Positions 53,149 to 64,000 of a stretch of 64,000 nucleotides of DNA are shown here, piece after piece. A program made the translations under genes and the position numbers. Each line of letters opens with the position of its first letter. The first letter of the stretch is position 1. Origin of the DNA: Pachyseris speciosa (taxonomy: Eukaryota; Cnidaria; Anthozoa; Scleractinia; Pachyseridae); assembly GCA_016490735.1 (NCBI GenBank), contig JAEMWC010001498.1, forward strand, positions 60,001 through 124,000, read 5' to 3'. Under the pieces are notes generated by a model. It was not told the origin of the DNA and searched no databases. It saw only the letters and a program-made list of their open reading frames with translations.

Positions 53149-56100
53149 TAATATATATATTTAGCCAAGCCTAAAAGCGGAGCTCCAAAAGCATTCTTTT
53201 TCTACTGGCATTTACATATAGTCTGCTTGTCATATCACCCATCTGACCTCACTCAAGCTACAGACCCAATGCTGTAGAAAATAGTATGAAAAGGTGATCT
53301 GAGCCAGTGGCACAGTGGATTTGGACCCCACGTGGATTTGCACCCTCCAGTTTAGATCTGCTTGTGGATCAGATTTGGACCCCCTAGTCCAGAACTGCTA
53401 GGAGATATGAATCCCCTTTTACGGATTTGGACCCCCACCCCTCCTAAAAACAAGCGTTCTATTGAGTAAGGTAATATAAATTCCTTTCCAAACTGAGTTT
53501 GGAGATGTTAAAAAAGCAAAATAAAAATATTGAGGTAGGTTTTTTTTTTAAATAATCTTTAATACCTTGTGTAAAAAGAACCTGCAAACAAAACACTTCT
53601 TAACATCTTAGAGCAATACCTAAGGGCAGGTCTGTTTCCCCGTTCAACTGTAGGCAACTTAGTTACATACTTAGCAACTTAGGTATGGTTTAGAGCCACT
53701 AGAAATTGGTGGAGAAGCCTGGTGATTGCTCCTTGGAATCAGTATCACATCAGATATATAGTGATTCAGATCATCACTTCATAATGAATGCAATTTCAAT
53801 TATCCACAGCCTCCCATGAGACAGTCAGAAATCAGAAATTGTGTATCCTCTGGATATATGTATGCCTCACAAAAATTATGAAAGAAAGATACATGGAAAT
53901 CAATAAAAATCTTTAGATGCCATGAATTAAGACCAAGATATTTCTTTTGATCAATTACTTCTTGACCTTACTATCACAAAAAAAAAACTGCTTGCTAACA
54001 TTAAGCTCATCACTCAATGCACCTACAGTGTTTTCAAAAAGAAATCCAGCTGCTCTTCTGGCCAGTTAAGTGCAAGACCAAACAACTTGATAATAATATA
54101 TTGGGCATTTGGTTGATACCACTATCAAGGTGATTCATCAAAGCAAAAGTGCTGGAAATCTGTGTTAGCCATCTTAACTTGATCTTAACATACTTCATCA
54201 AACATCAGAGATTCCATTAAACATTAATGCAAATGTCATCCAAACATCCCACAAGATTGGTGTGACCAGCTACTAATAAAATTAATTGAAAGACTGTATG
54301 CAGGAGGAGGAAGTCCAAAGGATGTGTACATTGATGAGAAAGAGCTTACTTTAAGTTTAATTTTAAGTTTTAAGTTTAATAATACTTTGTCATGCGAATA
54401 CAACTAAGTTGATACAAAACAAAAAAGTGCATGACTGGAGAATAATTGGGAGAAACTAAATTGCCATACAAGGAATATTATCTAATATTACACATTCTAA
54501 AAACTAAGAGGTGAAATTTAAACGTGGCCCAAAGCTAACCTAATCAAATTAAATCAAATACTTGTCTCTTACAAGTCACCCCTGATTTGAGATTGAGACT
54601 AAAAATCATGAAGTAATCCAAAGCAAACCTAATTAAAATTACATACTTGTCACTCACAAGCTACATCTGATTTAAAGTGCATATCACCCCAAAATATTTT
54701 TTCGCTACATTGAACCTTTGCACCGCTTCGAAACGCGTTTCACCTTTCGTTTCTCTTTTTTACCAATTGCTAACTTTTTATAGTATTTCAAAGTTGCGAA
54801 AAATTGAGCATCGTTTCACGACCGAGTCAGAAGGGGAGTGGGTCTATTCCCGGGTTGACGTCACAAACTGATTTGCATCGCATCAAGCCTTTGTAAACAT
54901 GCATGCAAATCAGTTTGTGACGTCAACCCGGGAATAGACCCACTCCCCTTCTGACTCGGTCGTGAAACAACGATGCTCAATTTTTCGCAACTTTGAAATA
55001 CTATAAAAAGTTAGCAATTGGTAAAAAGGAGAAACGAAAGGTGAAACGCGTTTCGAAGCGATGCAAAGGTTCAATGTAGCGAAAAAATATTTCGGGGTGA
55101 TATGCACTTTAAAATTGGCACTAATAATGTAATAGGTAGGACTTAAAACTGCTTAAAGAAGGTGCATGCATGATGTTCGATGGAACACCATTCCAGTCTG
55201 TTATGTAACGATTAAAAAAAGAAAAACTGAAGGCCATATATATATTTAGCCACGCCAAGCCTAGAATCGGATGTGCACACTCTCACCGAGCAACTTCGCA
55301 AGAGTTTATTTGGGCCAGTTTAATTTGTGTCCAAACAATTGAGGAGCAGCAGGGAAAACGAAGAATTTTCGATAGTAAACGTTTGCAAAAAAAAAAAAAA
55401 AAAAAGATAGACATTCTTGAGTCCTTACTACTTTCAGATGAAAGCGTAAAGGAATCCAAAGCGGATCAAAACAAACAAAACAAAAACACTACAAGCGAAC
55501 AAAGTACGATGCCGGCGAGTGTTTGCTCGAAGAAGGAGAAGGTGGAGAAATTAAACAAGACTAGCTAGTAATTAAAATAGCTTGTACTGATAAAGCTAGG
55601 AAAATCGGTATTTATTTTGACATAAATGCCCCTAGAAAAGAAAATAAAGGGTACAAACTCTTCGTTTACAGCAGTCAACAGGAATTGACCGCGGTTCAGA
55701 AACAATAGAACAACAAACATATTACAAGAAAACAAAGCACAATACGAATAATATTTCTTCGAAGATTCTTGGAGAAGGTGGAGAAATTAGACAAGTAACA
55801 AAACTATCTTGTATTAAGCTAGAAAAATTGCTTAGCAAATTTGACATAAATGTCCTTAGCAAAGACAAAAAAGAGGTCCGCACCTGATCGTTTAGAGCAG
55901 TCAACAGGAATTACTGAGACAGCCATCACTAGGAATGCGACAGAGCTGAATAATAGAGCCATTTCTCACAAAATCTTTCCTTGGCTTACACAAAACACTT
56001 GAGTGTTTTTGATGGTTTTACTGTTACTTCCCATGTCTTCCGAAGAACCTTCTTCAATTAATGATTCTCAGTGGGAAAGCATCATCCAGATAACGAAGAA

Positions 56101-57478
56101 AGCGCTTGCCAAACCAAACGAGCATTTCTCTCGCAGACCCGTCCACTTTAAAATTTATCAAAACCAGCCAGCCAGTCAACCCATTTCGCTGTTTTTAACA
56201 TCCAAACGCTGATTCTTACCGGTTCAAACAAATTAAGCCGACATGTTTAAAGACGGCGAAACTTAATTGTTGTTTACAGGCTGCTTTCGACGAAGATCTC
56301 TTAAAGACTTGACGAAGTGAAGCGCTCTGGGTTTTGACTGTTTTGGTAGCATTTTGACAACTTAATGTCAGATTTTGAGACGTGCACATGCACATGCAAT
56401 TGATCGGCTTTTTTTTCCTCGACCTTGAGTTTTCGCCTTTAATGCTTAATTTTACGAGGACTCATTGCGATTACGTGTTGATAAGATAAGGGCAAAAGTT
56501 TCTTAACGCTACTGTGAGGAACCAAGGTCGAAAAACAGTCAGCCAAGCCGAGTAAAAACACTCGTTCGCTTGCAAAGAAAACAACGTAACAAAACAAACA
56601 AACAATTCAACTACTTATTTGCGTCCAGAACGAGTAAGATGATTGTTATTTATATCCTTTCGAGAGAAAAAGACAAGTTTCACTCCTGAACAAAAGTAAC
56701 AACGATTAAACCAAATGTTAACGAAGCTTCTATTTATTTAATTTACCTCACTGTCCTGTGTTGTAGAGGTTTCTACCACTTGAAAATATGTAAGCTTCAG
56801 TAAAGTAAAAGCAAGCATCCGCAAAAATAGCAATCGGTTTGTCCAAAGAAAGAGCTTCTTCCACAGAGTTTGAGCTACTCATTCCTTCCATCAATACCGG
56901 TGAACTGTTAAGTGACTTTTCTTGGTGAGATGCAAGATGCCGCGGTGAAGTAAAAGCCCTTGACACGTTGAATTATACTGTTTTCAACCGCACAAATTTT
57001 CCTGAGAAAAATCTTTCGTCCTTCCTTTCATCACTTGAAAATTCACCTTCCGGAGTATCTTTTGACAAGTTCTTGATTTTAATGCGAAAGACAAACTTCG
57101 ATCGAAGAAGATGAAGTTGTTTTGCTCAAAGTAAAGAAACCAACTGAATGTGAAGTTACGAGCCGCAGAAAGCGCGCGAAAAATTTAAAAGCCTCGATTT
57201 GGTTTGGGTGTCCCACACCTGACCTGAGCCTGCGATCCAATCGAAAGCAAGTACCTGGTCAGCGGTCAACTTCAAAAAAACAGCTGACCTCGATGAGGTC
57301 TTAACTTGAGCCCGCGATATGGTCACGTTACACTGGTCAGTCGATACCTTGTTTAGACAGGTGTCAATTGGCTCTAAGATGGATGTCCAGTATCAAAGAC
57401 GTACGCTGTAAAGTAGCTGGTCAGCTGGGCCAGGTGGAGTATGGCCGCCATGTTGGATTATTATGATTACTATTAGGA
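53149..57478. repeat. Large tandem repeat, copy A
   Basis: Begins TATATATATTTAGCCAAGCC and ends near ATTATTATGATTACTATTAGG. It is repeated at 57479-61335 with over 95% similarity by eye, apart from the palindromic MITE present only in copy A and small indels. A related AT-box phrase (TATATATATTTAGCC) occurs in its middle at about 55234, so each copy consists of two sub-blocks. No protein is recognised. Two small frames are shared by both copies (MPASVCSKKEKVEKLNK near 55510, and VLLLLPMSSEEPSSINDSQW near 56010) but have no family signature. Confidence 0.85.
54676..55108. mobile_element. Nearly palindromic MITE, TTAA target duplication
   Basis: It starts AGTGCATATCACCCC and ends with the exact complement (GGGTGATATGCACT), flanked by TTAA at 54672-54675 and 55109-55112. 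The arms are about 200 bp with only a few mismatches and a ~24-base loop near 54890, so the element is a near-perfect hairpin; the same 60-codon open frame can be read from both directions. Copy B of the large tandem repeat lacks it and retains the empty TTAA site (about 59006), which dates the insertion after the duplication. Confidence 0.9.
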
Positions 57479-60400
57479 TAATATATATATTTAGCCAAGC
57501 CTAAAAGCGGAGCTCCAAAAGCATTCTTTTTCTACTGGCATTTACATATAGTCTGCTTGTCATATCACCCATCTGACCTCACTCAAGCTACAGACCCAAT
57601 GCTGTAGAAAATAGTATGAAAAGGTGATCTGAGCCAGTGGCACAGTGGATTTGCACCCTCCAGTTTAGATCTGCTTGTGGATCAGATTTGGACCCCCTAG
57701 TCCAGAACTGCTAGCAGATATGAATCCCCTTTTACGAATTTGGACCCCACCCCTCCTAAAAACAAGCGTTCTATTGACTTAGGTAATAAAAAGTCCTTTC
57801 CAAACTGAGTTTGGAGATGTTAAAAAAGCAAAATAAAAATATTGAGGTAGGTTTTTTTTAAAGTAATCTTTAATACCTTGTGTAAAAAAGAACCTGCAAA
57901 GCTAGTTTTCATCTATAAATTTTTAAAACAAAACATTTCTTAACATCTTAGAGCAATACCTAAGGACAGGTCTGTTTCCCCGTTCAACTGTAAGCAACTT
58001 AGTTACATACTTAGCTACTTAGGTATGGTTTAGAGCCACTAGAAATTGGTGGAGAAGCCTGGTGATTGCTCCTTGGAATCAGTATCATATCAGATATATA
58101 GTGATTCAGATCATCACTTCATAATGAATGCAATTTCAATTATCCACAGCCTCCCATGAGACAGTCAGAAATCGGAAATTGTGTATCCTCTGGATATATG
58201 TATGCCTCACAAAAATTATGAAAGAAAGATACATGGAAATCAATAAAAATATTTAGATGCCATGAATTAAGACCAAGATATTTATTTTGATCAATTACTT
58301 CTTGACCTTACGATCACAAAAAAAAAACTGCTTGCTAACATTAAGCTCATCACTCAATGCACCTACAGTGTTTTCAAAAAGAAATCCAGCTGCTCTTCTG
58401 GCAAGTTAAGTGCAAGACCAAACAACTTGATAATAATATATTGGGCAGTTGATACCACTATCAAGGTCATTCATCAAAGCAAAAGTGTTGGAAATCTGTG
58501 TTAGCCATCTTAACTTGATCTTAACATACTTCATCAAACATCAGAGATTCCATTAAACATTAATGCCAAATGTCATCCAAACATCCCACAAGATTGGTGT
58601 GACCAGCTACTAATAAAATTAATTGAAAGACTGTATGCAGGAGGAGGAAGTCCAAAGGATGTGTACATTGATGAGAAAGAGCTTACTTTAAGTTTAATTT
58701 TAAGTTTTAAGTTTAATAATACTTTGTCATGCGAATACAACTAAGTTGATACAAAACAAAAAAGTGCATGACTGGAGAATAATTGGGAGAAACTAAATTG
58801 CCATACAAGGAATATTATCTAATATTACACATTCTAAAAACTAAGAGGTGAAATTTAAACGTGGCCCAAAGCTAACCTAATCAAATTAAATCAAATACTT
58901 GTCTCTTACAAGTCACCCCTGATTTGAGATTGAGACTAAAAATCATGAAGTAATCCAAAGCAAACCTAATTAAATTACATACTTGTCACTCACAAGCTAC
59001 ATCTGATTTAAAATTGACACTAATAATGTAATAGATAGGACTTAAAACTGCTTAAAGAAGGTGCATGCATGATGTTCGATGGAACACCATCCCAGTCTGT
59101 TATGTAGTGATTAAAAAAAGAAAAGCTGAAGGCCATATATATATTTAGCCATGCCAAGCCTAGAATCGGAGCTGCACACTCTCACCGAGCAACTTCGCAA
59201 GAGTTTATTTGGGCCAGTTTAATTTGTGTCCAAAACAATTGAGCAGCAGCAGGGAAAACGAAGAGTTTTCGATAGTAAACGTTTGCAAAAAAGAAAAAAA
59301 AAAGACGGACATTCTTGAGTCTAACTACTTTGAGATGAAAGTGTAAAGGGATTCAAAGCGGATCAATAAAAAAACAAAACAAAACAAAAACACTGCAAGC
59401 GAACAAAGTACGATGCCGGCGAGTGTTTGCTCGAAGAAGGAGAAGGTGGAGAAATTAAACAAGACTAGCTAGTAATTAAAATAGCTTGTACTGATAAAGC
59501 TAGGAAAATCGGTATTTATTTTGACATAAATGCCCCTAGAAAAAAAATAAAGGGTACAAACTCTTCGTTTACAGCAGTCAACAGGAATTGACCGCGGTTC
59601 AGAAACAATATAACAACAAACATAAGACTTATTACAAGAAAACAAAGCACAATATGAATAATATTTCTTCGAAGATTCTTGGAGAAGGTGCAGAAATTGG
59701 AAAGGTAACAAACCTATCTTGTATTAAGCTAGAAAATTTCCTTAGCAGATTTGACATAAATGTCCGTAGAAAAGACAAAAAAGAGGTCCGTACCTGATCG
59801 TTTAGAGCAGTCAACATTAATCACTGAGACAGCAATCACTCTGAATGCGACAGAGCTGAATAATAGAGCCATTTCCCACAAAATCTATCCTTGGCTTACA
59901 CAAAACACTATAGTGCTTTGATGGTTTTACTGTTACTTCCCATGTCTTCCGAAGAACCTTCTTCAATTAATGATTCTCAGTGGCAAATCATCATCCAGAT
60001 AACGAAGAAAGCGCTTGCCAAACCAAACGAGCATTTCTCTCGCAGACCCGTCCACTTTAAAATTTATCAAAACCAGCCAGCCAGTCAACCCATTTCGCTG
60101 TTTTTAACATCCAAACGCTGATTCTTACCGGTTCAAACAAACGACATGTTTAAAGACAACGAAACTTAACTGTTGTTTACAGGCTGCTTTCGACGAAGAT
60201 CTCTTAAAGACTTGCCGAAGTGAAGCGCGCTGGGTTTTGACTGTTTTGGCAGCATTTTGACAACTTAATGTCAGATTTTGAGAAGTGCACATGCACATGC
60301 ATTTGATTGGATTTTTTATTTTTACTCGAACTCGAGTCTCCCCCTTTAATGCTTAATTTTACGAGGACTCATTGCGATTACGTGTTGATAAGATAAGGGC

Positions 60401-61335
60401 AAAAGTTTCTTAACGCTACTGTGAGGAACCAAGGTCGAAAAACAGTCAGCCAAGCCGAGTAAAAACACTCGTTCGCTTGCAAAGAAAACAACGTAACAAA
60501 ACAAACAAACAATTCAACTAAAACGAGTACAGATGATTGTTATTTATATCCATTCGAGAGAAAAAGACAAGTTTCATTCCTGAACAAAAGTAACAACGAT
60601 TAAACCAAATGTTAAGCTTCTATTTATTTAATTTACCTCACTGTCCTGTGTTGTAGAGGTTTCTACCACTTGAAAATGCGTAAGCTTCAGTAAAGTAAAA
60701 ACAAGCATCCGCAAAAATAGCAAACGGTTTGTCCAAAGAAAGAGCTTCTTCCACAGAGTTTGAGCTACTCATTCCTCCCATTAATACCGGTGAACTGTTA
60801 AGTGACTTTTCTTGGTGAAATGCAAGATGCCGCGGTGAAGTGAAAGCCCTTGAAGCGTTGAATTATACTGAAAAATCTACCGTCCTTCCTTTCATCACTT
60901 GAAAATTCACCTTCCAGAGTATCTTTTGACAAGTTCTTGATCTTTATGCTTTTTACGCGAAAGACAAACTTCGATCGAAGAAGATGAAGTTGTTTTGCTC
61001 AAAATAAAGAAACCAACTTGAAATTGCCAGCCGCAGAAAGCGCGCGAAAAATTTTAACGGCCTCGATTTGATTTGGGTGTCCCACACTTGGTTTGAGCCT
61101 GCGATCAAATCGAAAGCAAGTACCTGGTCAGCGGTCAACTTAAAAAAAAACAGCTGACCTCGATGAGGTATTAAATTGAGCCCGCGATATGGTCACGTTA
61201 CACTGGTCAGCGGATACCTTGTTTTGACAGGTGTCAATTGGCTATAAGATGGATGTCCAGTATCAAAGATGTACGCTGTAAAGTAGCTGGTCAGCTGGGC
61301 CAGCTGGAGTATGGCCGCCATGTTGGATAATTATG
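57479..61335. repeat. Large tandem repeat, copy B
   Basis: Direct repeat of copy A, offset 4330-4340 up to the MITE site and about 3900 after it. Same shared small frames (near 59950). No MITE. Confidence 0.85.
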
Positions 61336-61350
<15 letters not shown>

Positions 61351-61366
<16 letters not shown>

Positions 61367-61590
61367 GACTCCGTCGTCGTCGTCGTCGTCGTCGTCGTGC
61401 GTACGCGCCCACGAGCAAAACCGCTAGCCATTTTTACCATGAGAAAAGCAGTCGACGGGTTTCTATAGGTATGGTGCTCCGCTTGACGGCCCTTCGGGCC
61501 GTCGGAGGTCCGCTATCATTAATTATTGGGCGACGCCGTCGTCGTCGTCGTCGTGCGTACGCGCCCACGAGCAATACCGCTAGCCATTTT

Positions 61591-61622
<32 letters not shown>

Positions 61623-61672
61623 AGGTATGGTGCTCCGCTTGACGGCCCTTCGGGCCGTCGGAGCTCCGCTAT
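61351..61672. repeat. Two tandem ~160-bp units with (GTC)n microsatellite and CTTCGGG hairpin
   Basis: Each unit reads TTAATTATTGGGCGAC, a (CGT)n run, GCGTACGCGCCCACGAGC, GCTAGCCATTTTTACCATGAG and a perfect GC-rich hairpin, GACGGCCCTTCGGGCCGTC. The arginine-rich open frame across them (61333-61611) is a by-product of the repeat. Confidence 0.85.
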
Positions 61673-61725
61673 GACATTTCAGGATTATCCTGAATTTAGG
61701 CCTGAGAACGTGTTGCAAGGACTGT

Positions 61726-62941
61726 AGACCCGGACTGCGGACCCGGACTGCGGACTGGGTATAAAACGCGGACTGAGTGCAAAACATTGTACAAAAAGCA
61801 CGGAGCAACGAAATGTATTACTGCACTCAAATTCTTGAACTGTAGGAAAGGCAGGGTTCGCACACAACTTGAAAGTCCTTGAAAGTCCTTGAATTTGAAA
61901 ATCAAAATTCAAGGCTTTGAAAGTCTGTGAAAAGTACATTGGGTCCTTGACAAACCTTGAAATTTGCTGTTTGATTGTTTCCACTTAGTGGAAGAACTAG
62001 AAAAGACTTGAACAAATCTGGCAGTTACCCTTAAACCCAATAATCTATTATCACATTCTAGTGGCATTTTTTACTGGATGGAGTGCTTGAAAAAATGGAA
62101 TTGTGCCCTGGAATGTCCTTGAAAAGTCCTTGAATTTTTAGTCCAGAAAAGAGTACGAACCCTGGAAAGGTGCTTACAATTGCTGTAAATATTACCAAAG
62201 TGCACAGAAAACCTAACTATTTTGACCTCGAGGTCTTCATGATAGGAAAAATGACGACGCTTGTCGGTTATAATGTCATGTACGGTAATTGTGTTGTACC
62301 ATTTTGGCACGGAAAACCGCTTGTTTAAAATCCTTTTTTTAAAACGTCCAGAATTGTCCGATCGAGAATCCACTTTATTTGATTCATGTTCGCAAATACG
62401 CATTTGGACTTACTCCCAAAAAAGAAACGCACCGGTATTTCCTGTTTTATCTTCTCTGCACCAGTGGCCAGTTACGGTCGAACAAGCACACATTTCCATT
62501 TACAGCATTTATATCTAGATTTTTGACCAGTAATTTTGTGATGCATGCCAATGCAAGGTTCGGTTCCTTTTATATGCCTTTCTTTTTCCATTCTTCTCAA
62601 TAATAATTTCTTCGACTCCCTCGATCTAGTGTTTAACTCGTGGGGTAAAGTACAATCTCAGGATAAAGTCTCTACTCTTATACTTTCTCTAGCTCGGTCA
62701 ATGTTGGAACTGAGCATTTCGTGTAACTGAGCATTACTATGTATGTGACAAATCTTGACACGGAATAAGCAGACTCAAGGCTTTTTTTAACCTGCATCTG
62801 GGCCAGTACAATCCTAGTTTTGTTCTATACTCCCTTTTTTATACTCGGTCCACTTTTTGTTTCTAGTCCGCAGCCTTCAGTCCGCGTTTTACACTCAGTC
62901 CTCGTTTTATACCCAGTCCGCAGTCCGGCTCCGCAGTCAGG
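61726..62941. mobile_element. DNA element with tandem GGACTGCGGACC inverted ends
   Basis: The left end has GGACTGCGGACCCGGACTGC and GGGTATAAAACGCGGACTGA. The right end (62862-62941) has the complement of the same phrases (TTTTATACCCAGTCCGCAG). This looks like the two subterminal ends of one insertion of about 1.2 kb. No transposase was found, so it is non-autonomous. Another MITE is nested in it. Confidence 0.55.
61852..62164. mobile_element. MITE with CAGGGTTCG terminal repeats
   Basis: It starts CAGGGTTCGCAC and ends GTACGAACCCTG; GAAAGG flanks both sides (6-bp target duplication). The interior is made of AAAGTCCTTGAA phrases at both ends. Nested in the GGACTGCGGACC element. Confidence 0.75.
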
Positions 62942-62956
62942 AATCCATATCTTTTC

Positions 62957-63356
62957 ACTGACCGTCAACAGTTCTCTCTTTGGATGGCTTCCAAAATGGC
63001 GGTCTTTAAACGAGCGTTCGTACACCAAAAAGCCAGAACGTCTGCTATGAGGGCTAACATTTAACGGAAAAGGGTTAATGAAAACGCACCATGCAGTCTG
63101 GCTAATGGAGTTCACACTGCTGGCTGGAAGAAAAAGAGATCCTCGAATGTGAGAGTAAGATATGCTCGTAAGAGCCAAACTTTGAAGGTCAACGATACAA
63201 AGGACCAATGGGAGTCGTGTTTGGCCTGTCTATTTTATTCACCATCAAAGTGGGAAAAAAAGCTGTTTCGGTGTTTGAGAAAAAAGTAGGAAAAATAGCT
63301 GTTTCGGTGTTTCGTTTCGCTGTTAATTGTTTCGTGGTTTAGTAATGTCCACTGTC
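62957..63356 (-). repeat. Dispersed repeat, copy 2
   Basis: Reverse complement of 7990-8466 with small indels (for example CCGCCATTTTAGAAGCCATCC against CCGCCATTTTGGAAGCCATCC) and fewer AAACACCGAAACAGC units. Confidence 0.8.
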
Positions 63357-64000
63357 ATCAGAAGCTCCGCCAGATACCGACGCGCTCTTGGTGAGAAATT
63401 TCATTTCATCTTTCGGCGTGGACATGTCGTCGACTGTAGAGTATAATTTGAATTACGAATACGAATACTTTGTTGCTGTCAGATGGGGGAATCGAGGTCC
63501 AGTTATCATTTAGTTACCGATCCAGTTAGGTCCATACCGGATATTCTGCAGTTACTCCGATCGTGGTAAAAGATTATCTCGATGTCAAAGAGGGAGATGC
63601 GTGCTGCCTTTAGAAAACTGATCCAGTACGTGACCAAGCGAACCGGTCAAGTTTGAAGGAGTACATGTACATTGTACTTGTAGTATTGGGAGTATTTACA
63701 TTGGTGAGTACCCGTACCCGTAAGGTTTCTAATTGGCATAGTTTCGTTTTTGAGGTGTGTGACTTTGTTCGTTTCAAACGCTGTACTCCAAACACATGTA
63801 ATGACTTGCACTTGAAATGAGCGCCCCATTTGTGACTTGACAGCATGGTTAAGGGCCGCATCATTCCGAAGCTTTTATAACGTCCCATAAAAAAGCTTTT
63901 TTTCTACAATCGCATATGGCGAAACATTTAAAATTCTGTTTCTGTAAATACACGAGACTAAAAAAGGCGGCTAATATTTACATATAAGCAGGCAAAAGAA
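63357..64000. other. Intergenic, no gene recognised
   Basis: No supported gene or repeat boundary. Confidence 0.4.

Noticed and set aside
54677..55107. Two 64-65 codon genes facing each other
   Set aside because: They are the same text on both arms of the palindromic MITE.
57122..57304. Small basic protein in the large repeat
   Set aside because: The corresponding region of copy B does not keep the frame, so coding is unlikely.
61333..61611. Arginine-rich protein
   Set aside because: Translation of (CGT)n microsatellite within tandem units.

Overview
The window looks like nuclear DNA of an invertebrate animal, most probably an anthozoan cnidarian (stony coral or sea anemone). It is AT-rich with long intergenic tracts. 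It carries eukaryotic-type split genes (GT..AG boundaries), LINE, hAT, KDZ and ISXO2-like transposase remnants, tRNA-derived SINEs, fold-back MITEs and minisatellites. No ordinary host gene could be identified with confidence. The phylum is inferred from remembered similarity of the repeats, not from a search.

The centrepiece (22470-43981, 21,512 bp) is a complete Polinton/Maverick (adintovirus-like) element. It has 205-bp terminal inverted repeats with only 3 mismatches and a perfect 6-bp target-site duplication (TAAAAC). From left to right it holds: a VLTF3-like transcription factor (+); a two-membrane-segment SLATT-like protein, an unknown protein, two collagen-like/tail-fibre-like proteins, a small acidic protein and the packaging ATPase (all -); then on + a coiled-coil protein, penton, basic AT-hook protein, double-jelly-roll major capsid, X/pX-like protein, adenain-type protease, zinc-ribbon peptide, phospholipase A2-domain protein, chromodomain integrase, small hydrophobic peptide, BRO-N/VRR-NUC protein, zinc-finger peptide and protein-primed DNA polymerase B. 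Two upstream motif classes recur: TCTAA(C/A/T) about 10 bp before virion-gene start codons, and TATATAA-type boxes before mostly non-structural genes.

The copy is damaged. Polymerase, integrase, VLTF3-like, BRO/VRR, X/protease and fibre genes carry frameshifts, nonsense codons or missing starts. A SINE has landed in one fibre gene, and a nearly perfect 1182-bp tandem duplication disrupts the other. The ATPase, penton, major capsid and a few small genes are uninterrupted.

Left flank (1-22469): decayed ISXO2-like transposase exons (about 4.9-5.9 kb), two LINE 3' fragments (2.4-3.6 kb, 10.9-11.4 kb), a TTAA-flanked fold-back element (7274-7640), a possible serine-rich exon in a (TCA)n tract (14.4-15.4 kb), an internally deleted hAT transposon (17337-18978) and a ~117-bp minisatellite of about 17 copies (19.96-22.13 kb).

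Right flank (43988-64000): a multi-exon KDZ-family transposase on the minus strand (about 45.8-53.05 kb) with its own frameshifts. After it come a tandem pair of ~4.3-kb/3.85-kb repeats (53149-57478, 57479-61335), one carrying a nearly palindromic TTAA MITE, then small transposons and a repeat that recurs inverted near the other end of the window.
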